Shown: positions 1 through 8,368, numbered from the stretch's first letter. The stretch is 18,261 nt of DNA from Acidimicrobiaceae bacterium (GCA_006515795.1 VFMC01000049.1:1-18261), one strand, 5' to 3'. Numbers and translations: made by a program. Notes: a model not told the origin generated them from the sequence alone.

Positions 1-992
1 GACTGATCACGTTCTTCCGCACCCGCGGCAAGGGCCAACCGATCCTCGGCAAGGAGGATCACGGTCCTGAGCACCACCTGCACAAGCAGGGCACGCCGAC
101 GATGGGCGGCCTGGCCATCATCGGGGCCGCGTTCGTCGGCTGGTTCGCAGCACATGCTCGGCACGGTCTGGTGTTCTCGACCCAGGCGATGATCATGTGG
201 TGCGGCATCCTGGTGATGGCAGCGATGGGCCTGCTCGACGACTACATCAAGGTCACCAGGGCTCACAACCGGGGCATCTTCTGGAAGCGCAAGGGCTACA
301 TCACCCTGGGGTTGGCCGTCCTGATGGCGTGGTGGTTGGCCTCGGGGACGGGAATCAGCCTCACGCTGTCGTTGACGCGGGCGACGTCGCCCGGCTGGAC
401 GCTTCAGTGGGCAGTCTGGGTGGTTTGGGCCGGCCTGATCGTCTGGGCCACCACGAACGCGGTGAACATCACCGACGGCCTCGACGGCCTTGCCGGAGGG
501 TCGGCGATGATGAGCTTCCTCGCGTTCACGATCATCGCCTACTGGGCGTTCCGCAACCCCGACATCTACGCCGGCGTGGTGAACCCCCTCGACCTCGCCG
601 TCGTCGCGGCCGCGTTCGCCGGCGCGTGCGGCGGGTTCCTGTGGTTCAACGCGGCGCCGGCGCGGATCATCATGGGCGATGTCGGGGCGCTCGGGGTCGG
701 GTCAGCGCTGGCGTTCATGGCACTCGGCACCAACACCCAGTTGCTGCTCGTCCTGATCTGCGGGATCAACGTGATCGAGGCCGGATCGGTGGCGATCCAG
801 ATGGGTGTGTTCAAGGCGTCGGGTCGCAAGCGGCGCCTGTTCCGCATGTCACCCGTGCATCACCACTTCGAGCTGGTGGGCTGGCCGGAGACCACTGTCA
901 TCATCAGGTTCTGGATCATCCAGGCCATCTGCGTGGCCACTGCTCTGGCGATCTTCATCGGCGACTTCACGAGGTTGGAGAACCTCCGGTGA
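1..992 (+). CDS. mraY: Phospho-MurNAc-pentapeptide transferase MraY, 5' partial
   Basis: Integral membrane enzyme that moves phospho-MurNAc-pentapeptide from UDP onto undecaprenyl phosphate, making lipid I on the inner face of the membrane. The reading frame is already open at base 3, so the N-terminus lies outside the window; the first internal ATG (102) is not the true start. Visible family motifs are KQGTPTMGG (84-110), the Mg-binding LLDDYIK (231-251), NITDGLDGLAGG (465-500) and the C-terminal HHHFE (858-872). Several hydrophobic segments fit a ten-helix topology. The sequence is complete to its TGA at 990-992, which overlaps the GTG start of murD in a GTGA junction, so translation of the two is probably coupled. 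Only the first one or two dozen residues appear to be missing. Identification is secure. Confidence 0.96.
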   Translation, partial: LITFFRTRGKGQPILGKEDHGPEHHLHKQGTPTMGGLAIIGAAFVGWFAAHARHGLVFSTQAMIMWCGILVMAAMGLLDDYIKVTRAHNRGIFWKRKGYITLGLAVLMAWWLASGTGISLTLSLTRATSPGWTLQWAVWVVWAGLIVWATTNAVNITDGLDGLAGGSAMMSFLAFTIIAYWAFRNPDIYAGVVNPLDLAVVAAAFAGACGGFLWFNAAPARIIMGDVGALGVGSALAFMALGTNTQLLLVLICGINVIEAGSVAIQMGVFKASGRKRRLFRMSPVHHHFELVGWPETTVIIRFWIIQAICVATALAIFIGDFTRLENLR

Positions 993-2374
993 GCACGCCG
1001 ACGATGCCTGGAAGCGTGCTGGTGTACGGCATGGCGATCACCGGCGTGGCCACTGCGCGAGCACTCGTCGGCCGTGGCGTCAGGGTGCTCGTCGCCGACG
1101 ACACAGCGACCGACGAGCGCCGCCAGATCGCTTCTGAGCTGGGCACCGAGCTGATCGAGGCTCCCGATTCCGATGCGATCCGGCGGCTGGTGCGCTCGGT
1201 CGATGCAGTGGCCCCGGCGCCAGGCGTGCCCGAGACCCATGCCGTCGTCACCACGGCACTCGAGCTGGATGTGCCGCTGCGCACCGAGATCGACCTCGCC
1301 TACGAATGGGAGCAGGAGCGACCCGGTGGGGCGCGGCCGATGATCGCGATAACCGGCACCGACGGCAAGACGACCACCACCATGATGGTGGCGGCGATGC
1401 TCGACGCGGCAGGCGTGAAGGCTGCTGCGGTCGGCAACACCGAAGTGCCGCTCATCGCCGCGCTCGACCACGATCTCGACGCGTTCGCGGTCGAGTGCAG
1501 CAGCTTTCGACTGTCGTGGTTGCGCAGCTTCCGGGCCGACGCGGCGATCTGGTTGAACCTTGCCCCCGACCACCAGAACTGGCACTCGTCGCTGGCGAGT
1601 TACGAACACGCCAAGGCCAACGTGTGGCGCTACCAGCGCTCCACCGATGTCGCGGTTGGATGGTCGGGCGATCGAGCGGTGATGGGTCATCTGGCGATGG
1701 CGCCGGCGAGGCACGTCACCTTCGGCCTCGGTCACGCCGATTACCGCACTGCCGACGATGAGGGGCGGTTGTTGCTGGCCGGTCCGCAGGGGGCCTTCGC
1801 CGAATCGGCGTCGTTGTCGCGCACGTTCCCGCACGACCTCACCAACGCGCTCGCTGCCGCCGCGGCGTGCATCGAGAGCGGTCTCGTTCGACCCGAGCAG
1901 GTCGATGCCGGGCTGGCCGCGTTCCGGTTCCCGCCGCACCGGATCGAACCCGTCGGTGAGTTCGCCGGCGTGGCGTGGTACAACGATTCGAAGGCCACGT
2001 CGCCGCACGCCGCGCTCACTGCGATCCGGTCGTTCCAGTCGCTGGTGCTGATCGCCGGGGGTCGCAACAAGGGCCTCGACCTGGCGTCACTGGCCGCCGA
2101 GGCCGGGCGGATCAGGGCCGTGGTGGCGATCGGGGAATCAGCCGACGAGGTCGCCGCGGCGTTCGCCGGTCGCTGTGGTTTGGTGCTGCGCGCGACCACG
2201 ATGGACGACGCGGTGGCGCGGGCTGCCGCGGTGGCTCGGCCGGGTGACGCGGTGGTCTTGTCGCCGGCGTGCGCGAGCTTCGACTGGTACCCGGCGGGCG
2301 GATACCCCGCACGCGGCGACGACTTCCGGCGGGCCGTGACCGAGCACCATCGGGCGGGGACAGACCCTCGATGA
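989..2374 (+). CDS. murD: UDP-N-acetylmuramoylalanine--D-glutamate ligase MurD
   Basis: Cytoplasmic ATP-dependent ligase that adds D-glutamate to UDP-MurNAc-L-Ala. The GTG at 989 overlaps the mraY stop and gives 461 residues, close to the family norm. An upstream extension of the frame to 197 lies inside mraY and is not real. The N-terminal Rossmann-like part begins SVLVYGMAITG; the ATP-binding P-loop is GTDGKTTTT at residues 123-131; the Mur-ligase middle domain contains ECSSFRLSW and NLAPDHQNWH; and the C-terminal domain contains YNDSKATSPHA and the closing GGYPARGDDF. All domains are intact. The stop overlaps the ATG of ftsW (ATGA at 2371-2374). Confidence 0.95.
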   Translation: MSTPTMPGSVLVYGMAITGVATARALVGRGVRVLVADDTATDERRQIASELGTELIEAPDSDAIRRLVRSVDAVAPAPGVPETHAVVTTALELDVPLRTEIDLAYEWEQERPGGARPMIAITGTDGKTTTTMMVAAMLDAAGVKAAAVGNTEVPLIAALDHDLDAFAVECSSFRLSWLRSFRADAAIWLNLAPDHQNWHSSLASYEHAKANVWRYQRSTDVAVGWSGDRAVMGHLAMAPARHVTFGLGHADYRTADDEGRLLLAGPQGAFAESASLSRTFPHDLTNALAAAAACIESGLVRPEQVDAGLAAFRFPPHRIEPVGEFAGVAWYNDSKATSPHAALTAIRSFQSLVLIAGGRNKGLDLASLAAEAGRIRAVVAIGESADEVAAAFAGRCGLVLRATTMDDAVARAAAVARPGDAVVLSPACASFDWYPAGGYPARGDDFRRAVTEHHRAGTDPR

Positions 2375-3499
2375 GTGCCAACAGCACCCTCATCGGCGAT
2401 CGCCGTCGCCAGGCGTCGGCACGGGCTGCCGCGTTGCGCCGGCACCCGACCGCGCAGAGGTCACTGGCGCCACCCAACGGCCCGCCACCGACGGCCTACT
2501 ACGTGACCGGTCTCGTCGTCGCCGTGTTCGTCATGCTCGGCCTCGTGATGGTGCTCTCGGCGTCGTCGATCCAGCAGTTCCACAAGGGCTACTCGCCGTG
2601 GAGGATCTTCAACCGCCAGGCCGTGTGGGCAGTGCTGGGCACGATCGCACTCTGGGTGTGTGCCAAGGTCCCCTACACGTTCTGGAGGCGGCTGGTGGTG
2701 CCCGGTCTGATCGGCGCCTCGGCACTGATGATGCTGCCGTTCGTGCCCGGCATCGGCACCGAGGTCAACGGCGCCCGCGCCTGGGTGTCGCTCGGGTCGC
2801 TCAGCTTCCAACCCTCGGAGTTCTTGAAGCTCGCCGTCCTGCTGTACTGCGCCGACCTGCTCACCCGGCGCGAGTCCGAGATGCACGACCTGCGCCGCAC
2901 GCTCGCGCCGACGATCCTGGTTGCCGGTTGCGTTCATCGGTGGAACGCCGCTCGTGCCGATGCTCGGCGCGGGCGCCGCGTCCACGGGCGCGGCGATGTT
3001 CTTCGTCTTCGCCAGTCAGCGCCGGTTCAACCGGTTCACCGCGTTCCTCGACATCACCGGCAATCGCGATCACCTCAGCTACCAGACGTACCAGGCCATG
3101 ATCGCGGTCGCCCAGGGCGGTACCACCGGCGCCGGACCCGGTCGTGGCTTGAACAAGCTCGGCGACTTCCTCCCGCTGGCGCACAGCGACTTCATCTTCG
3201 CCGTCATCGCCGAGGAGCTGGGGCTGATCGGGGTGGTCGCCGTCGTCGGCGGATTCGTGGTGCTCACCTACTGCGGCGTGCAGATCGCATTGGCCGCCCG
3301 CGACCGGTTCGGCATGTTGCTCGCCGGAGGCATCGTCGGCTGGTTCGTCGTCCAGACGGTGATCAACATCGGCGGCGTCATCGGGCTCATGCCGGTCACA
3401 GGTCTCACACTGCCGTTCTTCTCGGCGGGCGGCAGTTCGCTGTTCGTGTGCATGGCCGCGGTCGGGCTGCTGTTGAACGTCGCCCGTCACGCGAAATGA
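2371..3499 (+). pseudogene. ftsW: Septal peptidoglycan polymerase FtsW, frameshifted with an internal deletion
   Basis: SEDS-family glycosyltransferase that polymerises lipid II at the septum with its partner PBP. The start is the ATG at 2371, overlapping murD. The first part (about 2371-2931) reads in frame 1: a basic N-terminus, several membrane segments, NGARAWVSLG and QPSEFLKLAVLL. The second part reads in frame 2 from about 2935 to the TGA at 3497-3499: GGTPLVP, GYQ-like SYQTYQ, KLGDFLPLAHSDFIFA, AEELGLIG, VINIGGVIGL, TGLTLPFFSAGGSS. Between LVAG and GGTPLVP the family normally has a membrane segment of roughly 20-25 residues containing the conserved QPDLG motif. It is absent in all frames, and the missing length must be 2 modulo 3. 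As written the gene cannot encode a working FtsW. Sequence or assembly error is at least as likely as a real mutation, because all neighbours are intact. Confidence 0.9.
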
Positions 3500-4635
3500 C
3501 CGGCCCGGCGACGCCGGGGCTCGACCCTGTCGTTGGTTGTCATGCGGTCGTCAGCGGGGGCGGCACGTCCGGTCACGCACTTCCGGCGATCGCGATCATG
3601 GACCGGTTGGTAGCCGCCGGGCATCCCGCCGAATCCCTTCACTACGTGGGCACCTGCCATGGCATCGAGACCCGCCTGCTGCCCCCGACCGGCTATGCGA
3701 ACACGCTGCTCGACGTGGTGGGCTTGCAACGGAGCCTGTCGCGTCGCAACCTCTCGTTCCTCCCGAAGCTCTTGCGGGCGACCTTGCAGGCCCGCCGGTT
3801 GCTGCGCCGCCTGCGCCCTGCAGTGGTCGTGAACGTCGGCGGGTACGCCAGCATGCCGGCCACCTTCGCGGCGCGCCTGTGCCGCGTACCGGTGGTGGTG
3901 GTGAGCTACGACCGCCGGCCCGGGCTCGCCTCGCGGCTGAGCGCTCGTTGGGCCGCGGCGGTGGCCGCGGCGTTCGCCGACTCGCCCTTGCCGCGAGCCC
4001 GCACCACCGGTGCTCCGATCCGTCGGGAGATAATCGCCGTCGACCGGGAGTCCGATCGCGACGCAGCCCGCCGTTCGCTCGACATCCCTGCCGACCGGTT
4101 CGTGATCGCCGTGCTCGGCGGCTCGCTCGGCGCGCGACCGCTCAACGACGTCGTGTTCGAGCTGGTCGAACGATGGTCGCAGCGTGCCGACCTGTTCGTG
4201 CACCACGTGGTGGGTGACCGGTGGCTCGCCACGGCGCCAGCCGCACGGGACGATCCAGCAGGCATCATGTACCGCGTGATCGGCTACGACGACCGAATGC
4301 CCCAGCTGTACGCCGCGTCCGATCTCATGATCACACGGGCCGGCGCCAGCACGATCGCCGAGCTCGCGGCCACCGGTACGCCGGCGATCCTCGTACCGTG
4401 GCCCGGCGCGGCGGCGAACCACCAGGTCGACAACGCACGCACGCTGGCAGACCACGGTGCGGCGATCCTCGTGGAGCAGACCGACCTCACCGCCGATCGG
4501 TTGTGCGCCACGATCGAAGAGCTGCTCGACAACCCCGAGCGGCTGGCCGGCATGTCTCGACGCGCCTATCGGCAGGGGGATCGCCACCGCGGCGATTCGC
4601 TGATCGAGCTCATCGATGAGGTCGCTACGAGATGA
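3496..4635 (+). CDS. murG: UDP-GlcNAc--lipid I N-acetylglucosaminyltransferase MurG
   Basis: Peripheral membrane GT-B transferase that adds GlcNAc to lipid I, giving lipid II. The ATG at 3496 overlaps the ftsW stop and gives 379 residues. The N-terminal glycine loop is GGGTSGH (residues 21-27; the usual form is GGGTGGH). The donor-binding C-terminal domain has GGSLGARPLND, RAGASTIAEL (from residue 281) and PGAAANHQVDNA (303-314). The loop usually written HEQN is SYDRRPG here (137-143); I regard this as a lineage feature. Frame 1 is also open, by chance, across the out-of-frame half of ftsW, which creates an apparent FtsW-MurG fusion that should not be annotated. The stop overlaps the murC start (ATGA 4632-4635). 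Confidence 0.95.
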   Translation: MTGPATPGLDPVVGCHAVVSGGGTSGHALPAIAIMDRLVAAGHPAESLHYVGTCHGIETRLLPPTGYANTLLDVVGLQRSLSRRNLSFLPKLLRATLQARRLLRRLRPAVVVNVGGYASMPATFAARLCRVPVVVVSYDRRPGLASRLSARWAAAVAAAFADSPLPRARTTGAPIRREIIAVDRESDRDAARRSLDIPADRFVIAVLGGSLGARPLNDVVFELVERWSQRADLFVHHVVGDRWLATAPAARDDPAGIMYRVIGYDDRMPQLYAASDLMITRAGASTIAELAATGTPAILVPWPGAAANHQVDNARTLADHGAAILVEQTDLTADRLCATIEELLDNPERLAGMSRRAYRQGDRHRGDSLIELIDEVATR

Positions 4636-6053
4636 ACCGTCCGCAGGCGCCGATCGACCTGTCGCGACCACAGCGGATCCACGTCGTGGGTGTTGGTGGC
4701 CCCGGCATGAGCGCGATCGCGATCGTGCTCGCCGAGATGGGGCACACCGTCAGTGGTAGCGACATTCGCGAGCGACCGATCCTCGACAGGCTCCGCGCCG
4801 GCGGCGTAGGCGTGCACGTGGGGCATCACCGGAGCCACGTCGATGGCTGCGATGCGGTCACCTACAGCACCGCAGTGCCCGATCGGAACGTCGAGCTCGA
4901 TCAGTCACGCGCGGCTGGAGTTACGACCCTGAGAAGGGCTGGGATGCTTGCATCGATCTGCGAACGGGCCAGATCGCTGGGGGTCGCCGGTACTCACGGC
5001 AAGACGACCACCAGCTCGATGCTGATGTTGATACTTGCCGAGGCGGGGCTTCGACCGAGCTTCATCATCGGCGGCGATGTCACCGACACCGGCACCGGTG
5101 CGCAGTGGACCGGCAGCGACTGGCTCGTCGTCGAAGCCGACGAGAGCGATGGGACTCATCTGGAGCTCCCGCTCGACGGCACGGTCGTCACCAACGTCGA
5201 GGTCGATCACCTCGATCATTACGGAACGTTCGCGGCGATCCGGCACAGCTTCGACACGTATCTGGGGCAGGTACCCGGACCGAAGGTGTTGTGCTTCGAC
5301 GACCCTGTGTGTCGCGAGCTCGCCGACGTTCACGCGGCCGTCACCTACGGGACCGGTGAAGGAGCTGCCGTTCGGGCCACCGACATCGAGGAGGTGGCTG
5401 GATCGTTGCGGTTCGTGGTCGAGCAGCGTGGCGTGCGCCTTGGCATCGTCGAGCTTCCGTTGCGCGGCATCCACAACGTCCGCAACGCGACGGGTGCCAT
5501 CGCGCTCGCGCTGGAGATCGGCGTCGGCTTCGCCACGGCGGCGGCTGCGCTGGCCCGGTTCGGTGGTGTGGCGCGGCGCTTCGATCTGCGCGGCGTGTCC
5601 CGGGGGGCGACCCTGGTCGACGACTACGCCCATCTTCCGACCGAGATATCGACGGTGCTGGCGGCCGCAAGATCGAGCGGTGACGGCTGGCAACGAGTCG
5701 TCGCCGTGTTCCAGCCGAACCGGTTCAACCGGATGGCGATCATGTGGCCCGACTACGCCGATTCCTTCGTCGATGCCGATCTCGTCGTGCTCACCGACAT
5801 CTACCCGAGTGGAACCGAACCGATTCCCGGCGTGACCGGCAAGCTCGTGGTGAACGCCGTGGTCGACCGCCATCCCGAACATCGTGTGGTCTGGCTGCCG
5901 CGCCGCCAGGACCTGATCGACTTCGTCGCGTCCGAGCTGCGGCCGGGCGACGTGTGCATCTCGATGGGCTGCGGCGACATCGCATCGTTCCCCGACGAGG
6001 TGATCGAACGGCGTGCGGAGCGAGCGCCGGTCGATGGCGGTGAGGGCGGGTGA
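4632..6053 (+). CDS. murC: UDP-N-acetylmuramate--L-alanine ligase MurC
   Basis: Cytoplasmic Mur ligase that attaches L-alanine to UDP-MurNAc, the first amino acid of the stem peptide. It has 473 residues, normal for the family. The N-terminal nucleotide-binding motif is VGVGGPGMSAIA, the ATP P-loop is GTHGKTTT (residues 120-127), the middle domain has EADESDG, TNVEVDHLDHY and GIHNVRNATGA, and the C-terminal domain starts around RRFDLRG with DDYAHLPTE (the common form is DDYAHHPTE). No truncation or frameshift is seen. The start overlaps murG and the stop TGA (6051-6053) overlaps the GTG of murB. Confidence 0.96.
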   Translation: MNRPQAPIDLSRPQRIHVVGVGGPGMSAIAIVLAEMGHTVSGSDIRERPILDRLRAGGVGVHVGHHRSHVDGCDAVTYSTAVPDRNVELDQSRAAGVTTLRRAGMLASICERARSLGVAGTHGKTTTSSMLMLILAEAGLRPSFIIGGDVTDTGTGAQWTGSDWLVVEADESDGTHLELPLDGTVVTNVEVDHLDHYGTFAAIRHSFDTYLGQVPGPKVLCFDDPVCRELADVHAAVTYGTGEGAAVRATDIEEVAGSLRFVVEQRGVRLGIVELPLRGIHNVRNATGAIALALEIGVGFATAAAALARFGGVARRFDLRGVSRGATLVDDYAHLPTEISTVLAAARSSGDGWQRVVAVFQPNRFNRMAIMWPDYADSFVDADLVVLTDIYPSGTEPIPGVTGKLVVNAVVDRHPEHRVVWLPRRQDLIDFVASELRPGDVCISMGCGDIASFPDEVIERRAERAPVDGGEGG

Positions 6054-7009
6054 CGCCGCTCGCATCGGCCGTCGAGGTGGCGGGTCGGGTGCTCGGCGAG
6101 CTCGGTGCCCGCGGGGTGGTGCTCGCCCCGCTCACGACGTACCGGGTCGGTGGGCCTGCGGCGCTGCTAGTCCGCCCGACGACCGTCGACGATCTCGTCA
6201 AGGTGTACGAAGCCGTCCACGAATCGGGCCTGCCGGTTCTCGTGGTGGGCCGCGGGTCCAACCTGCTCATCGCCGATGAGGGCTTTGCCGGCATCGCCAT
6301 CGTGCTCGGCTCGTCTTGGGCCGACATCATCATCGATCCGGTCACTCGTCGCGTCGTTGCCGGAGCGGCCGCCAGCTTGCCGGTGCTCGCTCGGCGAACC
6401 GTTGCCGCGTCGCTGTCCGGGCTGGAGTGGGCCGTAGGCGTTCCAGGCTCGGTGGGCGGCGGCGTGAGGATGAACGCGGGTGGTCATGGTTCCGACATCG
6501 CCGCGTCGTTGCTCACGATCGACCTGTTCGATCTGCACCGGGGGAGCGCGGTCACGCTGCCGGCGTCCGGGCTCGGGCTCCGGTTCCGAGGTTCCGACCT
6601 GGCCGAGCATCAGCTGGTGCTGTCGGCCGCGATGCAGCTCCAGGTGGGGGAGCAGTCCCGCTCGGAGGTAGAGCTCGAGGAGATCGTGCGATGGCGGCGC
6701 GAGCACCAGCCGGGTGGCCAGAACGCGGGGTCGGTCTTCGTCAACCCGGTGCCCGGTGAGGTGGCGGCCGGCGCGCTGATCGACGCGCTCGGGCTTCGTG
6801 GTTTCCGCATCGGCTCGGCCCACGTGAGCCTGAAGCACGCCAACTTCATCCAGGCCGACGAAGGTGCACGGGCGCGAGACGTGCTCGACGTGATCATCGC
6901 CGTGCGCACGCAGGTGGCCGAAGCCACGGGTCACCAGCTTCGTAGCGAGGTGCGGCTGATCGGGTTCCCCGAGATCGACGTCGAGGTCCAGGCTGGGGTG
7001 AAGTGGTGA
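6050..7009 (+). CDS. murB: UDP-N-acetylenolpyruvoylglucosamine reductase MurB
   Basis: FAD-dependent enzyme that reduces enolpyruvyl-UDP-GlcNAc to UDP-MurNAc with NADPH. It has 319 residues from the GTG at 6050 (GTGA overlap with murC). Visible motifs are TTYRVGGPA, the FAD-binding GRGSN (residues 67-71), GVPGSVGGGVRMNAGGHG, HQPGGQNAGSVFVNP with the proton-donor serine at 228, and a C-terminal SEVRLIGF with the conserved glutamate at 300. The single compact GxGSN form without a large insertion fits type I/II actinobacterial MurB. Its position between murC and ftsQ differs from the Mycobacterium and Streptomyces clusters, where this place is empty or murB lies elsewhere. Confidence 0.95.
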   Translation: MTPLASAVEVAGRVLGELGARGVVLAPLTTYRVGGPAALLVRPTTVDDLVKVYEAVHESGLPVLVVGRGSNLLIADEGFAGIAIVLGSSWADIIIDPVTRRVVAGAAASLPVLARRTVAASLSGLEWAVGVPGSVGGGVRMNAGGHGSDIAASLLTIDLFDLHRGSAVTLPASGLGLRFRGSDLAEHQLVLSAAMQLQVGEQSRSEVELEEIVRWRREHQPGGQNAGSVFVNPVPGEVAAGALIDALGLRGFRIGSAHVSLKHANFIQADEGARARDVLDVIIAVRTQVAEATGHQLRSEVRLIGFPEIDVEVQAGVKW

Positions 7010-8196
7010 GCGAGCCGACGCAGCCCTCTGGGGAGTTCGTCCCCGACTCGGTGCTCGACGAGTTGAAGCAGGCCTTCGGGTCGGGCCAGGAAACCGCTGG
7101 GGGAACCGAGACCGAGCAATCCGACTCGTCGGTGGTCGACCCCGAGCGCGCTGGAACGGCGGTGAACCCCTACGACCCGACCACAGAGCTCGCCGACCTC
7201 AGCCTGGATGTGCCGCGACAAGCCCGGGCCACCATCGTCATCGGAGGCACCGACGACCTGCCCGACGCGCTCTACCTCGACGATGAGCAGCTGGCAGCGG
7301 TCGTCCCCCGCGCCGATCCGCGCCCTGCTTCGGGTCACGATGCCGGCCACGATGCCGGTCACGACGCTGGTGCCCGCAACACGATCGTGATCGGCGACGA
7401 GCTCGACTCGTCTGGAGTGTTCGACGCGGTTGCGGTGCCGAGTCGCTCGATGGATCCGCGGGTGAGAGCGCGACGAATCGCCGTCAAGCGTGCTCAAGGC
7501 CGCCGCCGCTTGATCTGGGTCGCCCTCGGGGTGGGAGTGCTGCTGGCGATAGTGGCCGTGCTGGCCGTGTTCGCGTCGTCGTTGTTCTCGGTGAAGAACG
7601 TGGAGGTGCAAGGGACCGTCTACACCGATCAGGCGCAGCTCCAGGCCGTGATCGATTCGATGGTCGGTGAGCCGGTCCTGCTCGTCGACACGGCCAGGGC
7701 CGAACGAGCGCTCGAGGCGATCTCGTGGGTGGAGGTCGCCGTCGTGCGGCGACAGTTCCCCGACTCGGTGTTCGTCGACATCCGCGAGCGCCAGCCGCTG
7801 GCCACGTTCCAGGGGTCCGACGGGCGGTACCGGGTGATCGACCGCGAGGGCCGGGTGCTCGACGTGATCGAGGGCCAACCCGTCCACTACATGCTGCTCA
7901 CCGGTCCGGCGCCCGACACCGAGGTCGGCGGCTTTGCCGGCCTCCCCTTCGCCGCCGCTGCGCAGATGGTCAGCGCACTGCCGGGGGAGATCAGGTCGAT
8001 CACCCGGACGGCCTCGGTCGACGCCGCCACTGGCGACCTCGGACTCGTGCTGCAAGGCGACGTCGAGGTGCGCCTCGGCGGCTACGACCAACTCGACAGC
8101 AAGCTCGCCCGGCTGCTGAAGCTCGTCCGCGACGGTCTCGAGGGCATCGTGAGGCTCGACGTCTCCACCGACGACGTCTCGGTGACCAAGGGTTGA
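7006..8196 (+). CDS. ftsQ: Divisome protein FtsQ with long acidic cytoplasmic tail
   Basis: Single-pass membrane protein that links early and late divisome components through FtsB/FtsL. I prefer the GTG at 7006, which overlaps the murB stop as GTGA and gives 396 residues; a GTG one codon upstream (7003) is equally open. Residues 1-160 form a long acidic, probably disordered cytoplasmic tail with three GHDA repeats at about residues 110-121. A basic stretch precedes the membrane helix (about 169-192). The POTRA domain follows from about residue 196 (KNVEVQG, then SWVEVAVVRRQFPDSV), followed by the FtsQ/DivIB domain with VIDREGRVLDV. FtsQ proteins commonly have 250-350 residues; the excess is the tail. 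Confidence 0.93.
   Translation: MSEPTQPSGEFVPDSVLDELKQAFGSGQETAGGTETEQSDSSVVDPERAGTAVNPYDPTTELADLSLDVPRQARATIVIGGTDDLPDALYLDDEQLAAVVPRADPRPASGHDAGHDAGHDAGARNTIVIGDELDSSGVFDAVAVPSRSMDPRVRARRIAVKRAQGRRRLIWVALGVGVLLAIVAVLAVFASSLFSVKNVEVQGTVYTDQAQLQAVIDSMVGEPVLLVDTARAERALEAISWVEVAVVRRQFPDSVFVDIRERQPLATFQGSDGRYRVIDREGRVLDVIEGQPVHYMLLTGPAPDTEVGGFAGLPFAAAAQMVSALPGEIRSITRTASVDAATGDLGLVLQGDVEVRLGGYDQLDSKLARLLKLVRDGLEGIVRLDVSTDDVSVTKG
7333..7368 (+). repeat. Three 12-bp tandem repeats encoding GHDA in ftsQ
   Basis: Three consecutive 12-base units differ only at third positions (GGT/GGC, GAT/GAC, GCC/GCT) and encode Gly-His-Asp-Ala three times in the cytoplasmic tail of FtsQ. The synonymous drift suggests the repeat is not brand new. 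Confidence 0.85.
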
Positions 8197-8210
8197 TCCG
8201 GTGTGACCTG

Positions 8211-8234
8211 GGGGTTCCGCGTCTTCGCGGTCCC
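8211..8234 (+). terminator. Hairpin between ftsQ and ftsZ, possible weak terminator
   Basis: A perfect 5-bp stem CCGCG/CGCGG (8217-8221 with 8226-8230, loop TCTT) lies 14 bases after the ftsQ stop. It can be lengthened by GGG/CCC across a small internal asymmetry. No T run follows, so intrinsic termination would be weak; it could also be an attenuator or an RNA processing site. Confidence 0.35.
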
Positions 8235-8291
8235 GACGTGAAAGACTGTTGCCACCGGGGCTGGCATGTGCCGATATGCACAGCCATTCGT

Positions 8292-8297
8292 TACGAT
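8292..8297 (+). promoter_or_regulatory. Candidate ftsZ promoter -10 element (TACGAT)
   Basis: The 172-bp gap before ftsZ is the longest in the upstream operon. TACGAT fits the actinobacterial TANNNT -10 pattern and would start transcription near 8304, leaving a leader of about 65 bases with the ftsZ ribosome binding site. No convincing -35 lies at 17-18 bp. An alternative is TTGCCA (8249-8254) paired with GATATG (8273-8278). A separate ftsZ promoter is usual in actinobacteria. Confidence 0.35.
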
Positions 8298-8368
8298 CGG
8301 ACCGTCATGCACTCCACCGACACACGTGTCAGTCGAACCACTCGTCCAGAAAGCTGGAGGTCACGCTG

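Noticed and set aside
197..988. Open frame upstream of murD in the same frame
   Set aside because: It lies over mraY in another frame; MurD homology begins at the GTG at 989.
860..2008. Long minus-strand frames opposite murD, murG, murC, ftsZ and ileS
   Set aside because: They are antisense shadows caused by high GC, with Arg/His/Pro-rich translations and no recognisable motifs.
2920..2950. Programmed frameshifting or translational bypassing in ftsW
   Set aside because: Coding information for the QPDLG segment is missing, not merely out of frame, so no recoding event could restore a full protein.
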